Notes under the pieces: generated by a model
Told to the model about the DNA's origin: nothing
The model's database searches: none
What the model saw: only the letters and a program-made list of their open reading frames with translations
Shown: piece by piece, positions 35,380 through 48,329 of the stretch
How the letters are laid out: every line of letters begins with the position of its first letter
Numbering within the stretch: position 1 is the first letter of the stretch
DNA from: Balaenoptera acutorostrata
Lineage: Eukaryota > Chordata > Mammalia > Artiodactyla > Balaenopteridae
Length of the DNA stretch: 64,000 bases
Assembly: GCF_949987535.1 (NCBI RefSeq)
Contig: NC_080081.1
Location: 39,844,428 to 39,908,427 of the forward strand
Direction of reading: 5' to 3'
Translations under genes and position numbers: made by a program

Positions 35380-35620
35380 TGGGCAGCACTGCTTCCCAGG
35401 TAAGGGTATGTGCTTCAGAATTAGCCCTGGGGACCTGTGCTTTTCCCAGACACCTGACTTCGGGCAAGTTACACATTTGTTAGACTTCAGATTCTTCACC
35501 TGTAAAAGAAAATAATAATATCTACACCACAGGAATTGACATTATCGGGATTAAATTAGAAAATATGCACAATGTTGGGCATATATTTAACCAGTATTAA
35601 ATGAAAACTTTTGCTATTGT
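35380..35620 (+). repeat. MIR SINE
   Basis: The sequence runs from 'ggtatgtgcttcagaattag' through 'cttcgggcaagttacacat', 'cttcacctgtaaaagaaaa' and 'gggattaaattagaaaatatg' to 'gggcatatatttaaccagtatt'. It is nearly full length, plus strand. Confidence 0.85.
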
Positions 35621-35718
35621 CTTTCCTATATTTTTAATTATTATTATGCCTCAACACAGAATATCAGAGAAATGAAATTCAGCTTACTAAAGCCTAAGAA
35701 ATTATTTTGTCACTAGGA

Positions 35719-35744
35719 TAAATAAATAAATAAATAAATAAATA
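35719..35744 (+). repeat. (AAAT)n microsatellite
   Basis: A run of about six uninterrupted AAAT units. Confidence 0.9.
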
Positions 35745-35937
35745 CCAAACAATAATAATAACAACAAGGAAGAGTAAACTCAGTTCTTGATGAAGCTTCT
35801 GAACCTGCCCTTGAGCTAATGTAATTTTATTCTGGACATAAATAAATAGCCAGGTCAAACAAAAAGACAATCACCTTAATCAGGAATTTTGTGGTTCTCT
35901 AACTTGTGTTGAGATAATCTCAAGTGTTGGATGGCCT

Positions 35938-36036
35938 GAAATATATACACAAATATACAGATGTACATATATGTAAGTATACATACAGACATACAGAGAT
36001 AGAGACAGAGATAGAGATAGAGACAGAGAGATATAC
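35938..36036. repeat. Impure TA/CA/GA simple-sequence region
   Basis: ATACAT- and GAGATA-type units alternate without a single clean period. It accounts for several overlapping 65-86 codon frames on both strands. Confidence 0.8.
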
Positions 36037-36739
36037 AGTATTGTTCACAATAGCCAGGATGCAAAAATCTGAGCAGAGAGAAAGTATGCAGCACAATTCT
36101 ATCCAGAAAAGTATCACTGCCTGAGTCTGATGTCATTCCTCATTGCAAGATATCTGAAGTTTTCCAATAAATGTGTCATTTTGATGCAAGTTATGGAATG
36201 CAAATATCTCTAATTTTTACTTTTAATTAGTGTATATTTGTTTATTCCAAACAAAAACTAACTTAAAAAAGCAGTCCAATGAAAAATTTAAAATATATAA
36301 GTAGAGATAAAAGGAAGTAATTTAATTCCTTATGCCTATGAAAAGGAAAAGAAATGTTATGTGGCAGATTTAATAGAAAGAGGATTTCACAGCATGGAAA
36401 AGGATAGAAAATAACTTATCAAGGTGTGAGACATCTTTCCATTGACATGTATTTTTAAACGACTATATGAGAATCTTGCTGTATATAAGAAAGCAGCTTC
36501 ATTGTTGGGGTAGCTCAGCACATTTTGCCAATTCAGCACAGAAAAAATAAGCTTGCTTTTGAAAGTCTCGTCCTGATTTATAAAGAACACTTAATTTGTT
36601 TCCTTTTGTTGAACTTCAGATTAATCAACCCAGTATTTTCAAGTTGGCCTTTGAATGGTCTTCCCTGTTTTTCTCTCAACTGTAATTACTTACTGGGAAT
36701 TCTTGTGTTCTTTGGGGAGCTGGCAGTGAGACAACTCTG

Positions 36740-37190
36740 AAAGTTGTGAATAATGGGTTCAGACTGTTACTGCATTCCAGCTCACCCTTTTCATAACCTT
36801 TTGGTAAGTGTAGCGTCCCATGTTTTATCAGCGATTTATATTAGCTTTCATCGCAATTATGTCCAAAGAAGCCTTGTAAAATTAAAGAAAGAAGGGAGAG
36901 GGATGACACAGGTCTTTTCCACAGGACCTCTTGTAGGCTGCTGTCTCATTATGTTAACAATCTGCCCAGAGAATGGAGTCAGATCTCCAGAGCAGACTAG
37001 ATTGATTCACTTTGCAGGGCTTTCCGCCCAACCTAATTATTGCATTACAAATAGCGATTCTTTCACCCCGTGAAGAAGCACTTTGATTAGTGCCTGCAAT
37101 ACAGGTGCCGGGGTCCGCCACGGTAAGTCCATGTTAACTAGCTCCCTGTATCACAGTCAAACGGCCGGAATATCACACCAGAGGAGCAGA
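36740..37190. promoter_or_regulatory. Candidate conserved non-coding element
   Basis: This non-repetitive stretch retains 11 CpGs in a CpG-poor neighbourhood. It carries homeodomain/POU-like AT motifs ('cctaattattgcattacaaa' at about 37032-37051) and lacks stable long ORFs with domains. This composition is often seen in developmental enhancers. No sequence family identifies it, so the call is inference. Confidence 0.4.
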
Positions 37191-37444
37191 CACCTTGTTT
37201 TACATATTTCTGAGATCTCCAAATGAAGATGCTTAGACAATTACAGACAATGCTATATGATACTTTGATTGTTAGGTAAAAATAGACACACTATATAGCA
37301 TTATTCCTTAAAAAAAAGTATCAGCCTAACATAACCTCTCACTTTCAACATAATGTTTGAAATATGGTTAAATTTTTAAATCTTATTTTAGAGAAGAGTG
37401 GGTACGGTATTTCTAGTTGCAAATTGAGGTTGTCCTTTGTATTA

Positions 37445-37910
37445 TTTTTTTCTGTGGCTGACATAATAAATTACCAAAAGCTGGATGGCTTAAATGACAG
37501 AAGTTTATTCTGTTGCAATTCTGAGGTCAGAAGTCCAAACTCAAGGTGTCCTCAGGGCCACACTTTCTCAAAAAGCTCTAGGCAGAAATCCCCTCATGCC
37601 TCTCTCCTAGCTTCCGGGGTCTGTGGCAATGCTTGGTGTCCCTTGGATTGGGGTGGCTTCCACACCTATCTTAGCTTCTGTCTTCAAATCACCTTCTCTC
37701 TGTGTGAAACTCTCCTCCCTGTGTCTTTTATAAGGATACTTGTCACTGTATTTAGGGCTGACCTGTATAATCCAGGATGATCTCACCTAAAGATCCTTAA
37801 CTTAGTTACAGCAGCAAAAGACCCTTTTTTTCTGAATAAGTTCACATTCACAGGTTTTGGGGATTAAGACACTGACATATTTTGGGGACCACCATTCAAC
37901 CCTCTATGTC
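37445..37910 (-). mobile_element. MLT1-like LTR (ERVL-MaLR), minus strand
   Basis: The plus strand 'ggctgacataataaattacc', 'ggcttaaatgacagaagttt', 'cttttataaggatacttgt' and 'cattcaaccctctatg' is the reverse of a MaLR LTR. It is old, with no internal viral genes beside it. Confidence 0.75.
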
Positions 37911-38186
37911 CCAGACATGCCATTCGGCCAATGTGTTTAGTGATTTGCCATGCATTTGCTAGTCATTAACTATTATTTTCTTTTGTACTACTTAAAAACT
38001 CATTTTAAAATGGAAATTGTACCTCATCAAAAATGGGCTTGAGAGAAAAGTAGTACCAATCAGTTAAAAAAGGAGAAAATGCTTTCCTTTTAAGAGAGGA
38101 GTTTGAAATGTGAAAGAAGTAGCACTAGCACTCTGTGCAATAAAGTGATTGTTTAAAAAAGAAAAAAAAATGTAAATACAAACTAT
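37911..38186. other. Unique AT-rich DNA
   Basis: No feature recognised. Confidence 0.4.
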
Positions 38187-38194
38187 ATTTAAAG

Positions 38195-39030
38195 CAGTAG
38201 TCCTCAATCATGGGTGATTTTGTCCCCTCCACCCAACCCCCAGGAGACATTTGGTAATGTCTAGAGACATTTGTTTCTTCATTGTGGCAAAATATACATA
38301 ACATAAAGTTTACCACTTTAAACATTTTTAAGTGTACAGTTCAGAGGCATTAAGTATATTCACATTGTTGTGCAACCACTAGCACCATCCATCTCCAGAA
38401 CTTTTTCATCTTCCTGAGCTGAAACTTTGTACTCATTTAACAATACCTTCCCATTCCTTCCTCCCCTCAGACCTTGGCAACCACTCTTCTCTTTTCTGTC
38501 TCTATAAATTTGACTACTCTAGGTACCTCATATCAGTGGAATCATACAATATTTGTTTTTTTTGCATCTGTCCTATGTCACTTACCATAATGTATTCAAG
38601 GCCCAAGCATGTTGTAGCCTGAATCAGAATTTCATTCTCTTTTTAGGCTGCATTATATTCCATTGCATGTACATACCACAGTTGGACTTGTGGGTTGCTT
38701 CCACCTTTTGGCTATTGTGAATAATGTTGTTATGTAGATTGGTATATAAATATCTTCTTGAGTCTCTGCTTTCAGTTATTTTAGGTGTATACCCTGAAGT
38801 GGAATTGTTGAGTCATATAATAATTCTATGCTTAATTTTTTGAGGAACTGCCATACTATAGAAACATTTTTTCTCACAACCAGAGGTGGTAGTGTTACTG
38901 ACCTCTAGTGGACTGAAGCCAGGGATGCTACTCTACATCTTACAATATACAGGGGAGCACACACCGCCCCCCCATTAGCAAAGTATTATCTGGTCCAGAA
39001 TGTCCATCATGCCCCTGTTGAGAAACCTTG
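38195..39030. mobile_element. MER5A (hAT-Charlie) split by an L1 insertion
   Basis: The left part (38195 to about 38280) begins 'cagtagtcctcaatcatggg'. The right part (about 38862-39030) ends 'cccctgttgagaaacc'. Together they make one MER5A of about 250 bases. Flanks ATTTAAAG (38187-38194) and TTTTAAAG (39031-39038) are an 8-bp target duplication with one mismatch, as expected for hAT. The middle is a younger L1, listed separately. Confidence 0.85.
38284..38860 (-). mobile_element. L1 (L1M-type) 3' end inserted into MER5A
   Basis: The plus strand 'gtggcaaaatatacataaca', 'gttgtgcaaccactagcacc', 'tttgactactctaggtacc' and 'ggctattgtgaataatgttg' is the reverse of an ancient L1 3' part. Imperfect duplicated flanks ('acatttgtttct' and 'acattttttctc') agree with target-site duplication in MER5A sequence. 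Confidence 0.85.
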
Positions 39031-39038
39031 TTTTAAAG

Positions 39039-39514
39039 AAATTTTAAACTAAGAATGATCTTGATCCTTTGACTTTATTCCAAATATTATCAGAGATATG
39101 GAATATGTATTATATAGTTCTATACATGATGCTTCAATCATAAATACATATTTCAATTTCTCTCCTGTTGTTATTCTCCCCTATGATTGGTTTACATGGT
39201 GGGCAGCGAAGAGGATTGTTGTTGAACTGCATTACTTTCCCTCAGGTTGGGTATTTTTTTTTCAGTAAATTTCAAGAAAAATAATTTATAAAGTCATGCA
39301 TGGGGACTACTAATGTGTTTTTAAATTATTAAATTATTTGTCATTTCCAAGAAGATAGATTACAAACTTCCGATTTTCCCCTGTTTAATAAACATATTCT
39401 AAAAATATAGACACATTAGGGTCCTTCAAACCTTATAGGAAAAATGTAACAGCCAATGATTAGAAGAGAATCTACTTTATAGAAAAGAAATTATTTAAAA
39501 CCTCTAGTGGTCAT
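39039..39514. other. Unique AT-rich DNA
   Basis: No feature recognised. Confidence 0.4.
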
Positions 39515-39780
39515 AGAATTTTAGAGCTAGAAGAAATTTTAGATTGTAGAGGGCCTATGTGTGACTGGACCTGTGTAACTATTACTGAATGGAACCCACA
39601 TTACCTGTTTCATTGATGAAGAAAACTGACACTCAAGGAGATTAAATAGGTTGCTAAAAGCTACCCAGCTAATGAGTAGTAGATCCAAGGTCAGCCTCTG
39701 CTGTTGGCTCCAAAAGTCCATCTGTGCCACCACTTCAGGTCCATGATTCAATCTTCATTTTACAAAGGAAAAACCTGAGA
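39515..39780 (-). repeat. MIR-family SINE, minus strand
   Basis: 'ttttagagctagaagaaatt', 'cattgatgaagaaaactgac', 'ctacccagctaatgagtagt' and 'tccatctgtgccacc' follow the reversed order of the MIR3-like family. Subtype uncertain. Confidence 0.65.
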
Positions 39781-40985
39781 CCCAAAGTTGCCAAACAAAG
39801 ACCAAACCTAGCTTCCAATCTTGTATGTTTTCTTATTACAGTTTTTATTCCATCTAAGAATCATTAGAATCCCTGCCATCCACTGCTAGATCCAGGCTAA
39901 CTAGCACCTCTTAGCCAGACAGATCCTACCTACCTGGATGACTAGTACATTTTCTCCTTCAAAGTCAGAAATGGAGACTTCTAGTAGATCATTTTGTTCC
40001 AGAGGTAAAAAAATGTAACTACAAACATTTGACTGCATGTAAATAGAGTTTCATAGTATGTTATTAATCAAAACAACTTCCTAGAGCAATTTTGCTATTA
40101 CATTGTCCAAGAATGATGGTGTGTGTAAATATAAACGAAGATATAGATTATAGAAGACCCAGTGAATGAACTAGGAATAAGTCTTTACATTAAGGTTAGA
40201 GAATATTTATTTTGTCTGGCATTGCTATAAATATAGAAATTATTTTAAGATGGTTACCTTATGTCTTTTCTAAAATAGATGGTTGCACAAAGAAAGAGCA
40301 GATTAATATTTCATTTATCTTTTTTATAATAAAGTTTGCATAATTATCAGAAAAGTACATCAACAATTGTGAAACACTGAATTGTTGTAACATAAATGAT
40401 GTTTCCGTGATCATTTAGTACAGTTGAAAATCATTTCTCTTTTTTTTCAGTGTTATAAAGTCTCAGAAAAATGATTTTTTAAAAAATACACCAGATTCAC
40501 ATATCACCTGTAGCATAATTCTAATTAGCACTGAATTTGAATCAGTGCATAATGTTCTGTTTTTTAATCACCATACAAACATAATTCATGAGTTTATATA
40601 ATTTTCAATATAATAAAGATTTCATAAATGCAAGTTGGATAACTAACTAAATCTATTGTGTTTATTCATCATGTCCATATTTTCTGAGTCATGAAAAATG
40701 CAATGATAGTGCATGACAATGCAAAGAGAATTATGTTCTGATTGCTTTTTAATAGTTATCCTTCCAACAGAAATTATAATATTGATTATTTAACCATTTG
40801 TTGAAAATATTGAAATGGCCATAACAATATAATAACAAATATAATTTACCTCATACTTACACTAATGTGTGAACTACATTTAATCTCATATTCAAGCTCA
40901 GTTAGGGACATTAAAACTGGTATGTATAATTTTGTATTTATAATACAATCGATTAAATAATAAAAGAGTTTATGGAACTAAAACT
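39781..40985. other. Unique AT-rich DNA
   Basis: No gene or clear repeat recognised. Confidence 0.4.
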
Positions 40986-40989
40986 TACC

Positions 40990-41820
40990 CCAAAAAAGTG
41001 CCTGTGTCAGTCAGGAAAACAGAAACTATGATGGTTACTTTAACAGAGAGCTTTTAATATAGGCAAATGGTTAAAGGGACATAGGAAGACTAAAATGACA
41101 AAGTGTGAACACTGAGGGAATATTGAACTAGTGACTGCTAGAAACAGTTGCCAGCCTCAGGACTGTTGAGCAAAGGGAAGAAGGTGTTCAGAACCTAGAA
41201 GCTTGGAGTAGGCGCCCTGTCATGCTGGGACAAGGTCTTTGAGGCAGGGATCTACCTGGCTACCTGGCTAGTGGTAATCTCTCAAGAGTTTATAGGTCAA
41301 GCTCCATAGACAGAGAATCCAAACCCCAGAGGAAGGGCCTCATGGAGCTGGAATTCTGAAGAGGTGGCACCAATGGTATGTCTTCTGAGGCATGATGGGT
41401 CTGGAGTGTGGAAAAAACCTAGAGTTTGAATCAACCTGCAGTTGGAACCAATTGCCACAACTTGGATAAACATATCATTGCTTGGGTGATGCTGTCAGAA
41501 ACTGACAAAGATCCTCTCTCCGCAAAGGTGTGAGTTATATCTTCTCTGGGGCCCTCCCTCCGCATTGCACCAACATGGCAGCAGATAAACAGAATGACGC
41601 TTCCTCCCGTCCAGTTAGCTAAGTGCCCCATCTTGGCAGAACCTACCAGGGCACCAGTTGGCAAAAAAGAAATGCAGTTTGCAGAGTTCAGCCTCTGTAT
41701 CGTAAAGCAGAGGCTCCATTCAAGGAGTAAGTTTGGATTGGAAAACAATTGGTTAATAACCAGCGCAGTAGCCAATGCTGGTTTCAAAACCTCTCTTACA
41801 GTGTGATTATAGAATGTTAC
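40990..41820. repeat. Probable ancient interspersed repeat, unclassified
   Basis: The opening 'tgtgtcagtcaggaaaacag...cttttaatataggcaaatgg' and later 'cagttggcaaaaaagaaatgcag' resemble an old, widespread mammalian element, possibly an LTR. The local G+C is higher than in the flanks. The 134-codon minus frame at 41431-41835 lies inside it and shows no known domain, so I do not call a gene. Confidence 0.4.
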
Positions 41821-42194
41821 ATTTATCTCTAGCACAGCAAATTACCACCAACTCACTAGTTAATGTACCTAAAATAATTACTAAACGAGAAAGTATGATT
41901 GTGTTATATGTGCTCAAGATATAGTCAGAATCACTGATACTGAGATTTATTTTTAAATATCCCAGGCTTAGGCATATGGCTGTTCAACATTAGACCCAGC
42001 TTTCACTGAATCCAATGCTAGAAGAACCTAGATTTAAAATGGGTTATATTATAAGACTGAAGTCTCAGATTTAGTAACAGAAACCGGAACCCACATATTT
42101 TGATTCCGAGTTTTAAACTGAGGTCAATATAACGCAATTAGCGATTAAAATTTTTATATAAATGATAAATGTGCATTCTTTAAGAAATGCTTGT
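41821..42194. other. Unique AT-rich DNA
   Basis: No feature recognised. Confidence 0.4.
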
Positions 42195-42330
42195 ATATTT
42201 AATTCAGCAAATATTTATTGGACACCTGCAGTGTGCCTGATATTGTCTAAATTGCTAGATATACTAAGATGAATGAGAAAAGATCTTTTAAATGGAGAAT
42301 TTGTTTTCATTCTTATATCTTCTATAATAC
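42195..42330 (+). repeat. Ancient LINE-tail-like repeat, 5' block
   Basis: 'attcagcaaatatttattgg' and 'acctgcagtgtgcctgatat' are the opening of the same old family as at 303, plus strand. Confidence 0.55.
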
Positions 42331-43679
42331 TTTAAAATAATTAGTTAACATCTAACAATCACAAATTTTTATAATGACATTTTTTTTCTAAACAGACCTT
42401 ATTTTTTAACCTACCGGTGTATTTGTATAAGAGTAACCACAGATTAATGTCTGAGATTACCTAAGGGTGTCCCTGATGCAATCAATATAAACCAAAATAT
42501 TGTTCTGAGGAGTAAATGCAACTTCAATTGTGTGATGTCTTCCCCTTAACTGACCTTATAAATTAACTTGCCTGCAACCTACACAGTTGTTTTCCGATAT
42601 TTTGGTTTGTGCTGATCATTTGACAACCCTTTAGGCTGATGCTATTAACAAGGTGTTTATGCTTCGATAATGCACTTCTTGAAATCATATTATATACAAG
42701 AGTTTATTACCAACATCCATTATAGAAATTCAGATAAGATCCTTTCAGCTTTGAGTTGCAATGTCACCCATGGATGACTTTTTGCACTTGTGGAATATTT
42801 CAACTGATGGTATAAAAACATTTTGAAAACAACAGGACATTGACTAGATTTCTCAGTTGTGATGTACCTGTGGGAGTGTCCTATACTCTCCAACCAGGGA
42901 GTCTGCTGAATGCCACCTGCAAATTCCACACTTTATTTTTTTAAATTTCTTTTGTATTTCACAATATTTGTGAGGTGATGTGTGACTGGAGGCACGTCAA
43001 TGTGTTCTGCTCTCTCTTCTAACACTGTTGATGGGGACACTGCTCTTTGCCAAGCAAAAGTGTCCTAAAGATGGAAGCTGAATTTCCTGGCCACCACTTC
43101 TATGTCATGTTACTGATATTAGGAGTAACTAACTAGATGCACCAAATAACATATTTGTGATTTACCATGTAGATATATTACATGTTTCTGTTTAAAAAGA
43201 CACAATTTGACCCATTTTATATACAGTTTGGAAACATATAAAGCGTGCCAAAGCAATTTTGTTATTGGGAAAATAGCTGACCAATTCTAGGGCATTTGGT
43301 TATATAAACAATTGGCAAATTGTTCATAAAAAGCAACATTAGTAAACATCTTGACATTTTTAACTTAAAAAATAATAGAACTTTAAAAATCATGAATTAT
43401 GAATATTTAATAAATATTTTACCACCAAGCATTTATTGATAGTTACTATGCTGAAGTCACAATGATATATAGCTCCTTACAAATCCCTTTTACTTTCTAT
43501 TCTTATCTGTGGGTTCTGTAAGAATCATAGATGAACATTTTTGTGTGTGTGTGTGTGTTAGTTTAATATAAAAAGCTTACTGAAAAAGATAACACAATCT
43601 AAGAAATGATTTATAATCAATATGTATTTGAATGAGATTTGACAAACTTAAAACTATTCAAAGTTTATTAAAACAAACA
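42331..43679. other. Unique AT-rich DNA with short (GT)n
   Basis: A GT microsatellite of about 16 bases lies at 43543-43559. The rest is unassigned. Confidence 0.4.
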
Positions 43680-43862
43680 TAATACCACAACTCTGTGATA
43701 TAAGCAGGAGAGTGTTGCTACTCCAAGTACAGATGGGGAAATTAATGTTCATAATGAGTAAAACATTTTAACAAGAACACATGGTTAATGGTAGAACCTG
43801 AATTAGAACTCATGCCTCCTGCTATCTAGATAAATGTACTTGTTAACACACTACCCTGAATC
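43680..43862 (-). repeat. MIR SINE, minus strand
   Basis: 'acagatggggaaattaatg', 'gaacacatggttaatggtag' and 'ctgaattagaactcatgcct' are reversed MIR. Confidence 0.7.
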
Positions 43863-46070
43863 TTCTCTAAAACTTAAATAAATCCACAACAGAGAAACTG
43901 ATTTCTTTTGAATTCTCATAATAGGTGTTGTTGGTAACCACTCATATCATATTCACTGTTTTATATTTAGTTCCTTGTATTGTAGGCATGTTTGTACAGT
44001 TCTCCTCAAGTCATTGATTGCTTGTAGATATCACCTAGTGTGCCCAGGACAGTATCATGTTGATAACTGTCTAGTGATAGATAGGAATACAATGCAACTC
44101 TTCTTGATTAAAAATTGTATATAATTGTTTTGTCGGTACATCTCTAAATAATGCAGTGATTGGAATATTTTACAACAAAAGTTAAAGGTAATTCTAAATG
44201 TAATTTAAATGTCTGAAATATCTAAGTTATAATGTTATATCATGACTAAAGGTATTTGTGTAAAATACTATATGATATCTTACATTGAATGAAAACATAA
44301 CGTATAAATGGATAGTTATGGGTTAGAATAGATTTCGGTGGATGTTTTCAAATATATTGGCTGCATTGGGATTGTAACCAAATAACTTAGAAAATAGCAA
44401 TTAAATCTCAGAATATTATTTTCCCTTAAATCAATGCCTAGTATATAAACTTTAATCAATACCAGTAGAGTGAAATAGTTTATTATTTTGTCTTAGGATC
44501 TCTTTTTTGAGTATCTTATTGGAGATGCAGGATATTGAATTATGTAAAGGTCTTCAAAACTAAATATGATGCTTCCAATCTATCAAAATCAAGAAGTGTT
44601 CCTTTATTTTAAAAAAATTTGTGTATGACCAAGGGAATCTTTTCTCTCTGAATTCTAACACATTACACATTGATAATAAAGCTATAGTTTTAAGTTTCCT
44701 TCAAGGATAACTGATGTCACATTCAGATTTATAACCTAGAAGGTGAACTGAAAGTTGATAAATTATACCATAACGGAACTTATATCAAAAACACTTTTCC
44801 ATAGTATGGGCATCATCTAGTTTATTTGTTATTGATTTATACCCTGATGTGTAAAGTTTTAAATAGAAATTCAGAAGTCCAGTTAGACCAGCCACAGCTT
44901 TGGATGAATGAAGGTGGATATTTTACAATTCAGGTTTAAGCAGATGGCATAGCATTCTTCCTTCCCCCTACCCTACTCCTGCCAGTGAAAACTCTTACCT
45001 TTATTTTGAAATCTGTCATATTTTCAATGAAACTAAATATAATGAACCTCTATTTGGAGATAAGAAATAAAGATACTGACCATTATTTCAAATATTATGA
45101 CTTCAATATGCAATTTGAAAACTTCATTATCATATTTTTAATATTTTATGGCTTTCAACACATTTTTACAAATATAATGCATGTTTTCTTTCTCTTGTTC
45201 TCTTCTAAAGAACTCTAATTTCAATGAGTATAGAATATGTGGGTTTATTTTTCCAATGGTGATTATAGTGATTACATTTACTTTTCCTTTGAGATATCAA
45301 GACAGATATTTTAGTAATTTTCAGATGCAAAAGCATCTATGTTTAAGTAGTTGCTATTGTTTATCACATAAAAAGTTAAAATAATCAAGAAACACCAGAT
45401 ATAATTTTTCTTTTTTTCAATCCTACAGCAACAAAACACAAGAGGACAGATATTTTGACAATCCACTTGACCAGACGTTATTTCATAGCACAATTTAAGC
45501 ACTCACAATGACAGGAATTCAGTATTCTGTTACTCCAGCTATGTCAATAGAAGTTCACAGCAGTTGAAAAGTATTTATATTTGGGTAAGATAAATTGTTT
45601 AAAACTTTTTTAAAATATTACAATTTTAAAAATCTTAGTGCAACATATCTTACGGTCACATCCATGAGATTCCTGGTATAGTTCATGAGGTTCATGGTTG
45701 AGGACAGATGTCTTGCTTACATTCTAGCATCTGGTTACACTATTCATTAGGACACTGTAATTCCAGGCTGTGTAGAAATTAATATATTATTCACCTAGAA
45801 ATGTCTTTTGTTGTGGAAAGCATTTGGGAAAGAAGCAAGGAAAGCTCATTTCTGACCCTGATTTTGATACCTATCAGCCATGATATTTTGCCAACTCAGT
45901 TTCCACTTCTCTAAATGATAAAATTTTTCTAGATGACTTTAAAACTTCAGTTAAGTGACTTTCTAAATCACCTTTTCTGATATACCACAATACATAAGGT
46001 TAGAGGTTTTCCCTGTTTCCCTAGTCCTTTACACTGACCTAAAGACTTTCACGTGTCTGTTATATATCTT
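43863..46070. other. About 2.2 kb of unique AT-rich DNA
   Basis: No gene or repeat recognised. Frames of 63-77 codons at 44985-45502 are AT-rich and without domains. Confidence 0.4.
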
Positions 46071-46074
46071 AATT

Positions 46075-46180
46075 TTAAATGCCTTGAGAGCAGATGACAG
46101 ATGATTCTTTAATTCTAATACTAACCAAATATAACTGTTCACATGAGTTCCATTGATATTTGTTGAAAGAATAAATGAGT
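46075..46180 (+). repeat. Possible L2 3'-end fragment
   Basis: 'aatgccttgagagcagatgac' and the end 'gatatttgttgaaagaataaatgag' follow the L2 tail pattern weakly. Confidence 0.4.
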
Positions 46181-47759
46181 GATCACTGCAGTTCCTTCTA
46201 ATTCTGAAAATCTATCAAATCTTGTCTGGATTATCACCGAAGTTCCTCCCAATTTATCAGACAGTTCTATATCCATCTATTCCATACATAGATTTTCTTA
46301 AGTAACTATGTCATTTCCCTGCTATATTGTGATGATGGACTATTGGATAACAAAAAAAGGTGTATTCCATCACAGAAAGTACTGTTTGAATACTAAATAT
46401 TAAATAACTTAGCGTGCCATGTTCTAAATTCCTATTTAGAAAGGAATGGTACATAGATTCAACCTCTATACTATCGTTTCTTATATTACATAGTCTATCC
46501 ATGTGTTTGAATCACTTTTCACTGACATGTATCTCTATTTTTATGTATGTAGGTTTTATGTCATACAATTCTGTAATGAAGTTAATCAGATTTTGAAGCT
46601 CTTTTTAATTGTCAGAGGATAGATTTCTCTTACTTGAAAAGATAATATTTAGGATATGTCTTGAGACATAGTCCTCTAAAAAAGAAGAAAGAAAGAAACA
46701 ATCAGTAAAACTCAAGTCTGTGCCCTGCTTTTCTCAAGTGGATAGTACTATTTTGTCAATAGCTCCATCTGCAGACAAGGGACAGCTTGTGAATCTTGCT
46801 TAGTGATCAAGTTATAAAGAATGAGCTCTCAGCTCACAGTTAGTTGTTAAAATTTGATTTGATTTTAAAGGTAACACCCGAAGACACATTTTTGATGTTA
46901 ATTTTTTAGCAATGTCAGGTTTTATATGATTTCTGAGAGGATAGCTGTAAGCTCTGTCAATGGGAATTCATTTGGAGAGAAGGAGAGAGGGAAAGGAAGA
47001 AATAACTATTGCTGAAGGCCTGCAATCAAGCATAATAAACTCTTCAGTCAGCTGTTTAAATAAGTACACAGCAAATTAATATTTTCCTTTTTTTTCTGCA
47101 GAAAATTGATTTATCTGAACACTTTCTTCCACAAAGGCAGTTTCTAAGCTGTCATGTACTCAGCGCTCTTTTCCCAGTGATGTGAGTGAGAATAGTTCAG
47201 CTCCCACTACCAACGCTGTAATTTTAGGAGTTTAAATAATATGTGCTCTGAGCAGTAGTACTGTCAGCAGTGATTCCACTTTAAAGGAGGTGGGTGAGGG
47301 GATGAGTTTAGCCATGCTCGGATGCATCTTCTATTGGGGGGGTCTCTAGCTTTGGAACACTAGAGGGCTGTATAAGTCTTTTTTTAGTAACCTGTAAAGG
47401 TGCTGGATTCCCTGAAAAGATGGAGTTCACATTATAAATTAAAATCAAATCTCAGTCTTTGCAAATGCAAAAGTACCAGAAGCATTTATAAGAATAGCAT
47501 ATACTAGTGGCTAGATACACAAGTATGTTTCACTTAATATACTATATTTGAAAGCATAATTGCTATCTTCGAGAACACCTGTGTATTGAATCTACTGGTC
47601 TTCAAATCAACCTTACCTTAATTTTTAAATGTCCATAGATTTTTCCCACACAGCCACCAGAGGAAATACATATTCTTAAATAATTAATATGTTTATAATG
47701 TAGCACATAAACAGTAGTATGCAAAAAAATGTGCATGTAGTTACAATGAATTTGCTACT
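46181..47759. other. Unique DNA, part possibly conserved
   Basis: The stretch at about 47040-47330 is non-repetitive, with a few CpGs and a polypyrimidine-AG at its start (47089-47101). No gene is supported. Confidence 0.35.
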
Positions 47760-47885
47760 ACCTGTGCCATTTACATAACAGCAGGGTCGTTATGAGGTTG
47801 AAATGAGGTAATAGCTGAGAAGATGCTTTGAAAATAGGTAAGCGCTATAAAAACGTAAGGTGGCTCTATTTATTGTTATTAAGCA
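47760..47885 (+). repeat. MIR 3' fragment
   Basis: 'ggtcgttatgaggttgaaat', 'gtaagcgctataaaaacgta' and 'tatttattgttatta' are the 3' half of MIR. Confidence 0.75.
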
Positions 47886-48329
47886 TTAAGTTTCCACAGT
47901 ATAATGACTTTCAGACAGTGGCTTCTGGAACAGAACAGACTGAATGAGATTAGGGAAAGGTGCATTGTTGGTGAAGCAATTGGTTCAAAACCATATCACA
48001 AAGGAAGTTAACTCTCAGCTATGTTTTTTGGCTTCAATGTTTATATATCAACTTTTAGTTTCAAGTTAGTATAAACTTTCACTTTCACTTTCATGCTGAA
48101 TATATATCAACACTTTGTGCACATCTGTGCTTAAATACTCTTTAAAAAGTGGAAAAGCACTTTTACAAAAGATACCTATACACATGATCTCTATTCATCA
48201 GTGAAAACTGAGGAAGAGTGATGAGCCAGAGCAATCTACATAAACGAATAACAGATGGAGCACATAATCATCTAAATAGTTTGTTGAATTATTACAAAGC
48301 TAAGATTACATCAGTGAAGTGGAACAAAG
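47886..48329. other. Unique AT-rich DNA
   Basis: No feature recognised beyond a short (TTTCAC)n at about 48075-48093. Confidence 0.4.

Noticed and set aside
36040..36060. A further L1 ORF2 fragment, because 'attgttcacaatagcca' matches the L1 C-terminal coding region
   Set aside because: The match ends after about 20 bases and the sequence on both sides is unrelated, so it may be chance or a very short relic.
41431..41835. 134-codon minus-strand frame as a gene
   Set aside because: It lies inside a probable ancient repeat and has no recognisable domain or start context.
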